Shown here piece after piece: positions 48,201-59,832 of a stretch of 64,000 nt of DNA. Position 1 is the first letter of the stretch; each line of letters begins with the position of its first letter. The DNA is from Scortum barcoo (lineage: Eukaryota > Chordata > Actinopteri > Centrarchiformes > Terapontidae), in the NCBI GenBank assembly GCA_023238725.1, contig CM041544.1, forward strand, positions 5,662,001-5,726,000, given 5' to 3'. Under the pieces are notes generated by a model, which saw only the letters and a program-made list of their open reading frames with translations, made no database searches and was not told the origin of the DNA. A program made the translations under genes and the position numbers.

Positions 48201-50986
48201 AACCTGCTGCCTCTCTTGTCAAAGGAGAGCTTCACAGACACCAACCAGGCCGTCATTCTCTCCTGGTGGGAATATTGTAGGGGTTAAATCCATAACTCTG
48301 AAGATTTCTGAGGAAAATTAACTGATTCATTTAGTATGCTGCCAGTAAAATCCAGATGTTTAAACAGGAATGTGTAGTTTTAATATTCAAGTATCCCCAG
48401 TGAAATTTAATGTCTTAAAAAAGAAAGCAACATGCTACTACATCATGATAGATAATTGTGAAAATGATAATGATAATGGTACAATGGTACATTTTTTAAA
48501 TTAATACAATACATTAAATAAAACTGCTGATCAGTGCCAATGATTCACTGTTTACTTGTACAAATATTTCTGGCTTAAAAATCTCACAGTCCACTCTGTT
48601 TTGAACACAGTAGTGTGCAGAAAGTGCAGTTCTTTCCTTTTATTGACAGATGTCATGTCAATAAAAAGACACAGATAAAAAACCTGATCCTGATTTTACC
48701 TTCAGAAACATGAGGTAGAGCTGACCAGGAGTGAGCACTTCCTGACACATGATGCTGTCGGGGTTTTCCTCCATGCACTCCTGCTTGGCAAACGTGAACA
48801 GCTTCCTGGTCATCAGACACAACAGGTAGAACTTCTCCACGTCTGACTTCAGGTGGATACAGATGCACTCACTGGTCAAAACAGGAGGAAACTCATTTTA
48901 CTAAATGTACCAAAAATCAGAACACACACCATGTTGTTTCTGTCATGCTACTGTAAAAAAAAAAAAATAGTAAAGTCATTAAAAACTTACTCTAGCAGGA
49001 AGTTGGCACACTGCTCGTTTGTGTACCACTCAGGTAGGTTCATCTTTACCCTGAAACGCTCTCCAAGGTAATTAAGCACCTTGCTGCGGGTGGTACATTT
49101 CTCCTCCATGACAATGCGCAGCATCTCTGATACACAGCTCTTGTAGAAGGAATTGTCCTCACGACCTTTGATCAGCTCCTGGTAGATCTGAAAGTCTGTG
49201 AAGTCCACTAGGGCCTGGAGGAAAGCATGGTGAAAATGAGCTGTACTGACACAAACCAAGCTGTACCCAAACCAAGACTTTAGACCTTTTCATCATGACT
49301 GCTGCAGACATGTTCCTTTCTAAAATACATCAACTCTGATTACTACCTTGAGTGCAAAGCCTAGTGGGAGGAAGAAGAGCTCTTTCTGGTATATGAAGTT
49401 CAGCATCACAGTCCCGTTTTCCAGGTAATGTAGGTTCATGTTGATGGCTGTGTGCTCCTCCTTCACACAACGCATAGAAATACCTACAAAAAGAAAAATG
49501 ACATCATTTTTCAAAAGACATGAAGCTTTAATTGCTGAGCCCAAATTATTATTCCACTGCCACTTTCTTCATGTTTTTGCACATCATTTAAAAGGTTATA
49601 TTTACCATACTGAGTGTACCCCTGTCCTCTGCTCTTCCACTTAGGTCTTGACATAGCAATGGGATAGTTTCTTCTCGGCATAATCAGCATACGGATAACC
49701 TTCTCATTTCCATTCACAATGAAATAACCTCCCATTTCCTGTTAAAGTTAAAGAAGGAGTCAGTGTGTCATTAACAAGGCAGCCTGTAATGAATTTCTGT
49801 TCATCTGGAAAACGTTTAAAATGTACCTCTGCTTCTTCGTGGTGCTCAACAAGCTCTTTTGGGGACATGCCATGTAAGTTGCACAGTTTGGACTTCACCA
49901 TGATTGGGATCTGACCCATGGACTGTTTGATGATGCCTTTAGGAACGCCATTGATGGACCAGCTGATGTCTGCCTGAGATGATGCAAAACACAAACCAAT
50001 TAAGAACTTATTGAAGTGTAATCGAGCCTCTCACATGCAGTTTAATCCGATCTTTTAGTCGGAGACTTGCTTGCACAAGTCTCAAGACTTACCACCAGTT
50101 TTCCTTTATACGTGCACTTTCTTCCTCGGCACTCGGCAGGAAACACCTTCATCTCCTTGCAGATGCTCCCTTTGGCGACTGAAGGGTTGTAGATGGTCGC
50201 CTCGACAAACGCAAGACTGATCCTGTCATTTTTTAACTGGAACTCCAGGGGAGGGATGGCCTGAGGGAGACATGTCACACCGCAAGAACAGATGAGAAAC
50301 CTTAAGAACAGAAAGACTGCAGGAGAAATACGGAGAATGACAGAGGGCCACCCAAAGCACAGAAAAAGTCACTGTAACAGACAATAAAAGGGTCAAAGTT
50401 TCAGCTTTCATGTAGTGTTGAAGCTTGTAACATAATAGCAAAGCAAACTATAGCTCACATGTTGGAGAGCAAAGATGACAGTGTGACTTTAACTTTTTTC
50501 TAAAAGTCTGTTTAAGTTACAGAATTAGGTTTTTCTGAGAATTACCAATAAGTTGTATGTCCTTATAAGTTTTTAAGTGTTGGTTCACAGCAATAATTAG
50601 GGAACAACTCTTGAAAAACTGCTAGCAAACACAGCTACAAACGGGTTATTCCTTCGTACAAAAACATTTATTTGACTTATAACATAACTTTAAAGACAAG
50701 CCGCCGTGGTTAAGATGCATAAAAGGCTCACTTGACACGTAGTTTCAGCACACCTCAGTGAGAAATGAAGTGTTTTGTGGTAAATAACTTCCCAGAGAGT
50801 CACACTGACCTGCACGACGCGGTTCAGTCCGTCAGTGACAGCCTGCTCAAACGACTCGATGTGAGCTTTGGTCAGATCCTGAACGGCGCCATGTTGGGTC
50901 TCCTTCAGGACGCCGAAGCCTCTCTCTGTCAGGTTCTTCAGACTCGGACATTTTTGCAAATTACTCCACTTTTCGGAGAAGTCCAT
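45205..50986 (-). CDS. polr1b: POLR1B, RNA polymerase I subunit RPA2, with a frameshift in the last exon
   Basis: Fifteen coding exons on the - strand: 50986-50810, 50260-50093, 49973-49827, 49738-49606, 49483-49347, 49214-48991, 48871-48700, 48262-48091, 47998-47714, 47561-47428, 47335-47165, 47037-46881, 46734-46538, 46453-46203, 46092-45205. Every junction has GT/AG. The protein is the second-largest, beta-like subunit of RNA polymerase I, forming the active site with POLR1A for rRNA synthesis in the nucleolus. Recognisable runs are HHEEAEEMGGYF, LPESWGFLCPVHTPDGEPCG, ISYTGYDMEDAM, GDKFASRHGQKG and the zinc site C1070/C1073/C1098/C1101 (CVDCG, CTLCG). If a 5-bp tandem duplication in the last exon (45718-45727) is discounted, the coding length is exactly 1135 aa, the human length. 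As written, the frame shifts after residue 965 and stops at 45663, giving 984 aa without the zinc site. Either a sequence error or a damaged allele; the rest is perfect, so error is more likely. Confidence 0.95.
45718..45727 (-). other. 5-bp tandem duplication that breaks the POLR1B frame
   Basis: The + strand reads CATTTCATTTCAC: two copies of CATTT (45718-45722 and 45723-45727). On the coding strand this is GAAATGAAATGCTC where GAAATGCTC is expected (protein GEM-L). Sequence on both sides reads as POLR1B, but in two different frames. No intron can be placed in 5 bp. Confidence 0.9.
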
Positions 50987-51037
50987 GCTCGGGCTCAGCG
51001 GTGCGCATATGCTTGTTTACTACACGTGCATGGTGAC

Positions 51038-51045
51038 ACCGGAAG
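51038..51045 (+). promoter_or_regulatory. ETS-type site near the POLR1B start
   Basis: ACCGGAAG lies about 50 bp upstream of the POLR1B start codon; a second GGAAG follows at about 51063. ETS sites are common at TATA-less housekeeping promoters. A (CTT)n microsatellite follows at 51068-51088. Confidence 0.4.
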
Positions 51046-51925
51046 GACATTCTTCTGGCACAGGAAGTCTTCTTCTTCTTCTTCTTCGCTAAATTTGAGC
51101 AGATTTTTTATTTATCACTATACTGCCATCTTGTGGTAGTTGTTGCCTCCTTCAACGTCCAGCTCTTCAGTAGCCTTTACATTCCGTCAGGTCTCCTATG
51201 TTTTTCATGTTCCACAGTTTTAAAATCTTGATATTGTTCCAGGTGGGTGTGTCCCCATAATTTAAGATGTGTTCATGAGATCACTAAACAAATTAAATTT
51301 CTATTATTTCCCTGTGATTTATTCTGAAAAAGACGTGAATCTGCAGCTGCAGCTTGAATGAGGTCCTGGTTAAATACAAATTCTCACAATATTTACGAGA
51401 CGTCACTGTGCGCACTGAAGCGTCCCATCCATATTCACCATGTCCACAAAGTGAAGGTTCCCTCTCTTTACATTGATATAAAAACAACACATTCAGGTGG
51501 GTTTGCTGATCACTTTAATCATCTTATTATTACATTTTCTATTTACGATCTGCAGCAACACCTTTACGATGTGAAGGTAGCACACACACTTGTATCCAGG
51601 TGAAGTGTTGATATCACACACAGAGGAAAGTTTGCAGTCCTCAAGTTGTGTTTTGTGTGTGCTGATGATTCGTGGAGGAATTTCTCGTGCGGATCAACTT
51701 GACTGCGTGAGTGTGTGTGTGTGTGTGTTGTTGATTGTGTGTGTTGTCCAGGTGTGGCCAGGTGGAGGCGCTGTAGGACAAAGACACAGAGCAGCTTTGT
51801 GCGTGTTTTGAGGGGTAGAGAGAGGAGGAAAGGTTGAGCGTGTGTGCAGCAGTGAGCTGTAAAGAGGTGTGTGTTGCTGGTGTGTGCGGTGTCCCGGTGT
51901 GTTTCCGCAGTGTAGAGAGTGTAAA

Positions 51926-52222
51926 AAGACTGGGTCCCGCTGTATTACTCAGGCTGCACTACAGCGTCTATTCACAGGCGCGATCCCACTACTGAGCGGC
52001 ACGGGGGCTTTGACCTGCTCCGTTTCCGACCTGGGCCGGTGCACCCCTCCTTAGACGACCTGGTGGTCCCGGGCTCCCCCAGGAGCACCATATCGATACC
52101 GAACTTAGTGCGGACACCCGATCGGCATAGTCCGCTGCAGCTCAGAGCTCCTGAGCTCAAACGATCCGCCAGCCTCAGCCTCCCGGTAGCTTGGATTACA
52201 GGCGCGCGCCACCGCACCCGGC
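51926..52222 (-). ncRNA. rn7sl: 7SL (SRP) RNA gene, copy 1
   Basis: Read on the - strand from GCCGGGTGCGGTGGCGCGCG at 52222, this matches vertebrate 7SL RNA throughout. It covers the Alu-domain 5' part (GGGAGGCTGAGGCTGG), the S domain with ACTATGCCGATCGGGTGTCC, CACTAAGTTCGG and GGACCACCAGGT, GGTCGGAAACGGAGCAGGTC, and the closing Alu part (GTAGTGGGATCGCGCCTGTG). It ends in TCTTTTT (T-run 51923-51927), a Pol III terminator. Length is about 297 nt; human 7SL is about 299. The RNA is the scaffold of the signal recognition particle, which pauses translation and targets secretory proteins to the ER. The presence of the S domain rules out an Alu-type SINE. Copies 1 and 3 keep the human-like GTGTCCGCACTAAG. 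Confidence 0.96.
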
Positions 52223-52264
52223 GACTCAGCTCTTCATTCATGGAGCTTTTGGCTTTGACCGCCG

Positions 52265-52272
52265 TGACGTCA
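52265..52272 (-). promoter_or_regulatory. CRE/ATF site of 7SL copy 1
   Basis: Palindromic TGACGTCA at positions -43 to -50 relative to the 7SL 5' end. Human 7SL genes need an ATF/CREB site at about the same distance for Pol III transcription. Confidence 0.8.
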
Positions 52273-52829
52273 TGAAAAGTTATAGTGACATCTAGTGGCG
52301 AAGTTGCATTATGACAGGTCAATTTCATGATGATCAACATCACAGCCTGTGTACATGTTATATTATAGATATATATGTAATAGAAGAGATATAGAAGATT
52401 GATATATTATAATATATCTTTATACATAGTCAGTGGACAGATGGAGGCTGATCACTGTTTGTTTCCTGAAGCTCCTCACTGATCAAGCCTTCTTTCAGTA
52501 AAGAGAACTACTTTTTATCACGTGTCCTTAAAAAGACTGTAGGCTCAGGAAAATAAAAGTGCAGTCATTAAAACACAGCAGTGGAATCAGCTGTCACTCC
52601 CACATGAAATGTTTTTACACAAGGTGGACCAGTGCTGCAGACAACAGGAAATCTAAGTCATTCATATCTTTGTACACTTTGTTTACATCAGTAAGACACG
52701 TGACTACCTTTGTACACTGTACTCTGATACTTTTCATGCTTCTGAAAAACTGACAGATAAACTCAAAATAGTTTTTCTCATCAGTCATTCTGCAGACAAC
52801 AAGTGAAGGCCAGATACAGAAAAATGTTA

Positions 52830-54119
52830 CATTTTCATTTGAGATTTAACAATATAATGTGGCACAGTATATTGCAGGGTAATACTTTCACAATATTGTG
52901 GAGCTGATAAAAATAATCACAGTAATACTTTAATATTTTGTACCCATTTCATTTACAAGGAACAATTAAATGACATCCATCCAAACTGTGAACTGTTCAA
53001 AGTCTCATCCTTGAGATATAGTCTGAAAATGTTTTTCTTCTCCAGTAATCTAACACAGGATTGTGTGGAGATGTTTATATCTTTTTTTCATCTATCATGA
53101 TTTGTAATGTTTAGATCTCAATCACAGAGAGGACCATGTGACTCATCTGAGAGATATGAATGATACAGAACAAAAGAAATGTGCTAACAAGTTAAAAACC
53201 TTCCTAAACAACTGTGAGTGATTAGTTTTACATTTAATCAGCACATACTTTCTGAAATAGTTGAAAAAAACAAACTGACAAACACAATTCATCTTTCTAA
53301 CTTTGTCCTCAATCAAAACAAGAAAAGTTCATGTTTCGTCTGAGGACTGTTTTGGTTTGTTACTGGAACTGAAATCTATACGATAATTAATAATAATTTC
53401 ATTTCAATTAATGATAATTTTATTTGTAATTTCCAACAACTTATGCATTTTATTTCTATAACAGAAAACAAAGGAATCAGTCTTTTCACAGTGTTGTGCA
53501 TTCATTCTTTTATTCACTGTAATGTTGTCTTCATTTTAAATAACTGTGTATATGTTCTGTTTGTGTAGCATCAACATGTTACAGTGTTCATTTCATCAAC
53601 CCTTTGTTTTAAGATAACAAAAGTAAATTCATCTTGAACATTAGTCCTTATAAGTTTAAATGTATTTTAATATTCCTCTTTAAAACTAATAAGATGAGAA
53701 AGCTCCTGGGAAACTGCAAGAATTATTATAAAAGTCTGAAGAGAAAACCACATTCCAAAACCTCTAAGATCTGAAATATGAAGGACTGATGACTGATCTG
53801 ATGACTGCATAGATTGATGGACTTTATTGAGCAACACTGACAAAAACAGAGCGAATTAGCTGGCAGTCTTTTTACGGGAGCGTGGTTGGAAATGTTGTGT
53901 GATGTTCTCTGAGATTTTTGGGGGCCACACAGTTTTCGTTCAGTGTTGCACCTGCTAATCTTTTATACATACTGACAAAATTGGGGTTTCAGCTTGCTGG
54001 AGGTTGTTGCCAAAGACTATGGTCAGGGCTTGGTACTGCATGTTGTTTTTATCTGTTTGAATTCTGCAGGAAGAGATGGCGTCTATAACGGTAGTTATAG
54101 GAAAGTAATGGGACTGTTG
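52830..54119. other. AT-rich DNA between 7SL copy 1 and the G-rich array
   Basis: No gene or RNA recognised. It may still belong to the duplicated unit, because copy 3 continues past the window end and cannot be compared here. Confidence 0.4.
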
Positions 54120-55230
54120 TTTGTGGAGTGAGGGCTGGTGGATTGACAGAGGTTGTAGGCGTGGGTTTGGGCTTCATGTGTCTGAAAACTCAGCAGATGG
54201 AGTTGGTGGCTACAGATGTCTGGTTGAGGCTAAAGGCAGGAGTTGTAGGTGAAGGTTCAGGCCAAAGTTTTCTTGTCAGTGGAAGTGATGTTTGCAGGTT
54301 GCTGGAAGAGGCAGGTTACATGCAGTTGGAGGTGGAGCCTCAGGATACAGCTGTTTGTTAGAATCTGATGGTGTAGACGGAGTATTGTAGGTAGAGGTTC
54401 ATGATAGGGCTGTCTGCCAGAATTTGCAGGTGGAGGAGTTGGCAGCAATTTTTTTGGCAGAGGCTTTCAGTGGACTTTGAGGATTCAGACGTCTGCCACA
54501 ATCTGCAAGTGGAGGCAAGAGTGGCAGGTTGCAGGCAGTGGCTGTAGGTGTAGGCTTTTGGCTACAGTTTGTGGAGGCTTTGGCTACAGTAGGTGGAGGC
54601 TTTGGTTACAGCTGTCAACCAGAATCTACAGGTGGAGGTGGAAGCTGGCTGGCATCTGTCTGAGGGAACTGACAGGCAGAAATAGTGGCTGCTGGATTCA
54701 AGCGGGAAGTAGAGGTTTAGACTGCAGTTGGAGGTGGTGGCTGCAGATACCTTGCATAGGTTTGAGGTGGAGGGTCATGATGCAGCTGTCTGACAGAATC
54801 TGCAGATGGAGGTCACTGCGTTCTTTTTGCAGAGGCTTTAGGTGGAGGTGGTGGCTGCAGGATCCAAGCATGCACTGGAGGATCTAGACCAAAGGTGGAG
54901 GTGGTGGCTGCAGGTTTTATAGGTGGTGGAGGTGGTTACAGCTGTCTACCAGAATCTAGGTTGCAGGTCTGCAGGTTTCTGGCAGAGGCTTTAGATGGAG
55001 GTGGTGGCTGCAGGATTCAAGCATGCACTGGAGGTTCTAGACAGCAGGTGAAGGCAGTGGCCACAGGTCTTAGGTGAAGGTTCATGATAGAGCTGTGTTT
55101 CAGAATCCTCAGGTGGAGGAGGCTGGAGAGTTCTGACAATCTTGAGGTGGAGATTTGAGTTGCAGCTTTCTGCAAGAATATGCAGGTGGAGATGAGGACT
55201 GCAGGGTTCAAGCAGAGGCTGAAGGTGGAT
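54120..55230. repeat. G-rich degenerate array, left part
   Basis: Dense repeats of words such as GGTGGAGGTGGTGGCTGCAG, CAGAATCTGCAGGTGGAG and TTTCTGGCAGAGGCTTTAG. A local period of about 150 bp is visible: the block starting at about 54836 recurs at about 54989 with few changes. The + strand is G-rich and strongly strand-asymmetric. Open frames of up to 136 codons occur because stops are rare in such composition, not because of a gene. Confidence 0.75.
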
Positions 55231-57755
55231 GTTTAGAGCAAGATGGCACCGAGGATGGCTGCCATGTCTTCGAGCTCCCCCCTCAACTTTGCTGTTTCTT
55301 GTACTATTTTGTTACTTATTTGTTCTTTTAAAATATGCAACCTGCTAAAGAGAGCCCTATCATACAATATGATAGATAAAAGCTTCTAAAGATCAGGTTG
55401 GCGGTGGAAAATAACTCTTTCATCGCCACCACCACCAGCGTACAACGGGGAATCTCCCTTTGGAAACATCAAAACCAGCCTCCTATACCAAGTATTCTTC
55501 TAATGTTCAGTGGCTAAGGTTTAGTCTCTGGATAGCAAGCTGGATTAACTCCGGAGGAGGATGGCATTTCAACAAGACATTAAGAAATGTAACGTTTTGG
55601 TTTTCACAGAAACTTGGCTCGACCCCTCGATCCCGGACTCCGCCATTGTTCCCGAGGGACTCTTCCATTCACCGAAAGGAACCGGACAATACATTCAGGG
55701 AAGAGCAAGGGAGGAGAAGTCTGCGTCATGGATTAACAACAAGTGGTGCTCAGATGTGGAGATTATTTCTATGGGCTGCGATCCCTCTGTGATGCTCACG
55801 ATCAGATGCCGGCCTTATTATCTCCCGCGGGAGTTTGACATCAGTGTATGTTCCACCATCAGTGTATGTCATCAGTGTATGTTCCACCACACGCCGACAC
55901 CAACAAGGCCGTTGGCCCTCCTTTGCTTCCTTTCGGCTAATCTGACCACGCCTCAGTTCTGCTGCTGCCTTCCTATAGGCAGAAATTGAAGCATGACGGA
56001 CTGGTGACACGGACCATTCAGCATTCTGCTTCAGCACAACAGAGTGGTGTGTGTTTAAGAACACAGACATAAACACATACACGGACGCGGTCATTGGATA
56101 CATCGGTAAATGCATCAATGACATCGTACCAAGGATTACTATATGGACATTCCCGAATCAGAAGCTCTGGGTTAACAGAGAAGTCCGGCTCAAACACCAG
56201 GAGCATGTGGGCTGGATTAAAAACTCTAACATGGACTACAAAAAGAAGATCAGCAGTGCTGAGGTGATGTCTGCATCTCTGTGCCTGATGAAGCTGAACA
56301 CTTTTTATGCCTGCTTTGAGAGCACCTCTCCAGCTGTGAAGGTGCAAAAGGCTCAGGAGGACCACTGCCCATCTGTGATATCCAGGGCACAGACATGTAG
56401 AACTTTAAAACAGATTAACACACTTAAGGCTCCTGGACCTGACGGCATCCCTGGCCGAGCTCTCAAGGTGTGTGCAGATCAGCTGGCAGACATCTTTGCA
56501 GACATTTTCAACGTGTCACTGCTCCAGTCTGTAGTCCCCACAAGTTTCAAGGAGACCATCATTGTCCCTGTCCCCAAGAAAACCAAAATCCTCTGCCTGA
56601 ATGACTACCGCCCAGTAGCACTCACCTCCACCATCATGAAGTGCTTTGAGCGGTTAGTCAAATCAATCACCTCCTCCCTCCCAGACTCACTGGACCCACT
56701 TCAGTTTGCCTACAGGCCCAATAGGTCAACTGAAGATGCCATCGCCCTCACCCTCCACAATGCCCTCTCCCACATGGACCAGAAGGACACATATTTGAGA
56801 ATGCTGTTCATTGACTAAAGTTCAGCATTCAACACCATCGTGCCCTCCAAGCTCGTCACCAAGCTCAGAGACCTCAGTCTCAACACCTCCCTCTGTGACT
56901 GGATCCTGAACTTCCTGATGGGAAGACCACAGGCTGTGCGGATGGGCAGCACCACATCCTCCACCCTGACTCTCAACATCAGCGCTCCCCAGGGCTGTGT
57001 GCTCAGCCCTCTCCCTGTACTCCCTGTTCACACATGACTGCGTGGCCACCCGTCCAACACCATCGTCAAATTTGCTGATGACACGACTGTCATTGGCCTG
57101 ATCACCGGCGACGATGAGGACGGCCTACAGAGAGGAGGTCAGAGCCCTGACATCTTGGTGCCAGGACAACAACCTCCATCTCAACGTCAGCAAAACTAAG
57201 GAGCTGATAGTGGACTTCAGGAGGATGCAGAGAAGAGGAACACGCCCCCCTCTCCATCAACGGGACTACGGTGGAGAGAGTCTGCAGCTTCAGGTTCCTC
57301 TGGGTTCACATCAGCGAGGACCTGACCTGGACTCACCACACTGACTTTGTCACAAAGTCAGCCAGACAGCGGCTCTTCTTCTTCCACAGGCTGTGGAGGC
57401 TCAACATGGACTCAAGGATACTCTGCAGCTTCTACAGGTGCACCATAGAGAGGCATCCTGACTGGCTGCATCACCGCCTGGTACAGCAGCTGCAACACCC
57501 TCAACCATAAGGCTCTACAGAGGGTGGTGAAAGCTGCCCAGCACATCACCATCTCTGGGACGGAAGCTGCCATCCATGGAGGACCTCTACACCCAGCGGT
57601 GTAGGAGGAAGGCAACCAAAATCATCAAGAACCCCAGTCAACTTATATTTTAAGGTCTTAAATTTTATTTTATATTTTTATTTCTTAATCTATTTTTTTC
57701 TTGTTGAGTGCCTCTATTCTTGTGTATATATATAAACATATAAAAGTGTGTGTAG
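55231..57755 (+). mobile_element. L2/Rex-type LINE inserted in the G-rich array, inactive
   Basis: It starts CAAGATGGCACCGAGGATGG (about 55239), a common 5' start of fish LINEs, and carries parts of one ORF2. An endonuclease fragment (NVLVFTETWLDPSIPDSA, about 55580-55640) is followed after a deletion by reverse transcriptase (LKAPGPDGIPGRAL, LNDYRPVALTS, QFAYRPNRSTEDA, and the catalytic FADDTT at 57071-57088). Damage includes a TAA in place of a phenylalanine codon at 56817-56819, a +1 shift near 57010 and further shifts beyond 57200. The 3' end is AT-rich (57640-57755). It cannot be active. Confidence 0.88.
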
Positions 57756-58220
57756 CTTTTAGGAGGAGGTTGATAATGCGGCTGTCTGAATCTACACGTG
57801 GAGATGACTGCAGATTTCTGGAAGAAGCTTTAGGTGGAAGTTTGGGTTTGCTGCTGTCAGTGGGAATTGACAGCCTGGAAGTGGAGGTGGAGGTTGCTGG
57901 AAGGGGCAGGTTACATGCAGTTGGAGGTGAAACTTCAGGCAGCAGCTGTTTGTTAGTATCTGATGGTGTAGGCAGAGGCTGTACATCACTGGTGAAGGCT
58001 GGAGGTATGAGCTTGAGCTGACAGAATCTGCAGATGGAGGTCACTGCACGTTTCTGGCAGAGGCTTTAGGTGGAGGCGGTGGCTGCAGGTTTTATATGTG
58101 GTGGAGGTGGTTACAGCTGTCTACCAGAATCTACAATGGAGGATGGAAACTGAAAGTTTCTGGCGGAGCTGAAGGTGGAGGTGAGGATGGTGGCTGTAGG
58201 ATTCAAGCATAAGCTGGATT
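57756..58220. repeat. G-rich degenerate array, right part
   Basis: The same words as in 54120-55230. A block at about 57904-57978 (GGCAGGTTACATGCAGTTGG and onward) matches about 54310-54382 with few changes. The array is therefore split by the LINE. Confidence 0.75.
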
Positions 58221-58628
58221 CTGTCCATTTTGCAAAAAATTAGAGAATCATTGTTACATGAAGGCTTTAAATCCCAAAGTCAAAATCTTTCAATGTTTAC
58301 AAGAGAGACGTCACTGTGCGCACTGAAGCGTCCCAGAGAAAAGTTTGCAGTCCTCAAGTTGTGTTTCGTGTGTGCTGATGATTCGTGGAGGAATTTCTCG
58401 CGCGGATCAACTTGACTGCGTGAGTGTGTGTGTGTGTGTGTGTTGTTGATTGTGTGTGTTGTCCAGGTGGAGGCGCTGTAGGACAAAGACACAGAGCAGC
58501 TTTGTGCGTGTTTTGAGGGGTAGAGGAGAGGAAAGGTTGAGCGTGTGTGCAGCAGTGAGCTGTAAAGAGGTGTGTGTTGCTGGTGTGTGCGGTGTCCCGG
58601 TGTGTTTCCGCAGTGTAGAGAGTGTAAA

Positions 58629-58925
58629 AAGACTGGGTCCCGCTGTATTACTCAGGCTGCACTACAGCGTCTATTCACAGGCGCGATCCCACTACTGAGC
58701 GGCACGGGGGCTTTGACCTGCTCCGTTTCCGACCTGGGCCGGTGCACCCCTCCTTAGACGACCTGGTGGTCCCGGGCTCCCCCAGGAGCACCATATCGAT
58801 ACCGAACTTAGTGCGAACACCCGATCGGCATAGTCCGCTGCAGCTCAGAGCTCCTGAGCTCAAACGATCCGCCAGCCTCAGCCTCCCGGTAGCTTGGATT
58901 ACAGGCGCGCGCCACCGCACCCGGC
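58629..58925 (-). ncRNA. rn7sl: 7SL (SRP) RNA gene, copy 2
   Basis: Full-length 7SL RNA, 5' end at 58925, T-run terminator at 58626-58630. It has the same length as copy 1 with no indel. The difference I see is at 58816 (+ strand A instead of G), so the RNA has GTGTTCGCAC where copies 1 and 3 and human have GTGTCCGCAC. This lies in the S domain beside the conserved GATCGGGTGT element. Confidence 0.95.
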
Positions 58926-58967
58926 GACTCAGCTCTTCATTCATGGAGCTTTTGGCTTTGACCGCCG

Positions 58968-58975
58968 TGACGTCA
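58968..58975 (-). promoter_or_regulatory. CRE/ATF site of 7SL copy 2
   Basis: TGACGTCA at -43 to -50, the same as in copies 1 and 3. Confidence 0.8.
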
Positions 58976-59326
58976 TGAAAAGTTATAGTGACATCTAGTG
59001 GCGAAGTTGCATTATGACAGGTCAATTTCATGATGATCAACCTTACAGCCTGTGTACATGTTATATTATAGATATATATGTAATAGAAGAGATATATTGT
59101 AATATATCTTTATACATAGTCAGTGGACAGATGGAGGCTGATCACTGTTTGTTTCCTGAAGCTCCTCACTGATCAAGCCTTCTTTCAGTAAAGAGAACTA
59201 CTTTTTATCACGTGTCCTTAAAAAGACTGTAGGCTCAGGAAAATAAAAGTGCAGTCATTAAAACACAGCAGTGGAATCAGCTGTCACTCCCACATGAAAT
59301 GTTTTTACACAAGGTGGACCAGTGCA

Positions 59327-59832
59327 GCAACATACTTCCAATCTAAGTTTCAGATGAGGAATAAATACAGCAAATACTGTCAATTCAGCTCAGATTTGAC
59401 ATACTTCAGAAAATACTCTCAAACCTATTTAGATTCATAGAAAAGAAATGAGAAGGAGGTATGAGAGGGAAACAATACCAGCTGGCTCCAGGTAGTAAGT
59501 AGTACAAAAATATTGCCTAAGTTCAGTTTACAGAGTACAAATACTTCAGAAAATATCACCAGATTCAGCCCTAGATTATAAATATTTCCTAAAAACCCAG
59601 TTTTATTTCTGTATATTTGTATCTTCTTTAGTTTTATGTTTAAAATCTTATTCCAACATTAATGCTTGATATGAGTTGTAGTTACTCGAGGCCTCCAGCA
59701 GGGGGAGGTGATGTCCGCTCCTCATTCATTCAAACTCTCCCCTCTTCAGGTAGGACTCCCTCATAATGAGCTTGGATGTGTGTTAGTTAATGCGTGGATG
59801 TATTCAGGAAGTTGTCTGTGTATGTGTAACAC
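59327..59832. other. Unique DNA right of 7SL copy 2
   Basis: No gene recognised. A CTCF-like word, CCTCCAGCAGGGGGAGGTG, is at 59692-59710. Confidence 0.4.

Larger units (their letters stand above)
51397..52829 (-). repeat. 7SL duplication unit, copy 1
   Basis: A long unit containing a 7SL gene. It shares its left edge (51397-51427, GAGACGTCACTGTGCGCACT and onward) and its (GT)n-to-AATCAGCTGTCACTCC part with copy 2. It shares everything from (GT)n at about 51708 to at least 52829 with copy 3, where the comparison runs off the window. About 190 bp around 51430-51620 are absent from copy 2. A 10-bp duplication at about 51752-51762 (GTGGCCAGGT) and about 13 bp near 52390 are private to this copy. 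Confidence 0.88.
58305..59326 (-). repeat. 7SL duplication unit, copy 2
   Basis: Nearly identical to copy 1 from 58305 to 59326, where it breaks off within CCAGTGC|AGCAACATACTTCC. It lacks about 190 bp of the copy 1 left part. Confidence 0.88.

Noticed and set aside
52140..52222. Alu-like sequence, possible human contamination
   Set aside because: The match continues through the S domain of 7SL and has fish-specific differences from human 7SL, with an upstream CRE and a terminator. It is a native 7SL gene, not an Alu.
54128..55077. Open frames of 60-136 codons with W/G/R-rich peptides
   Set aside because: They lie in the G-rich degenerate array, follow its repeat pattern and show no splice signals or domain.
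55460..57510. A functional reverse transcriptase gene
   Set aside because: In-frame stops (for example 56817), frame shifts and an internal deletion show a dead LINE.
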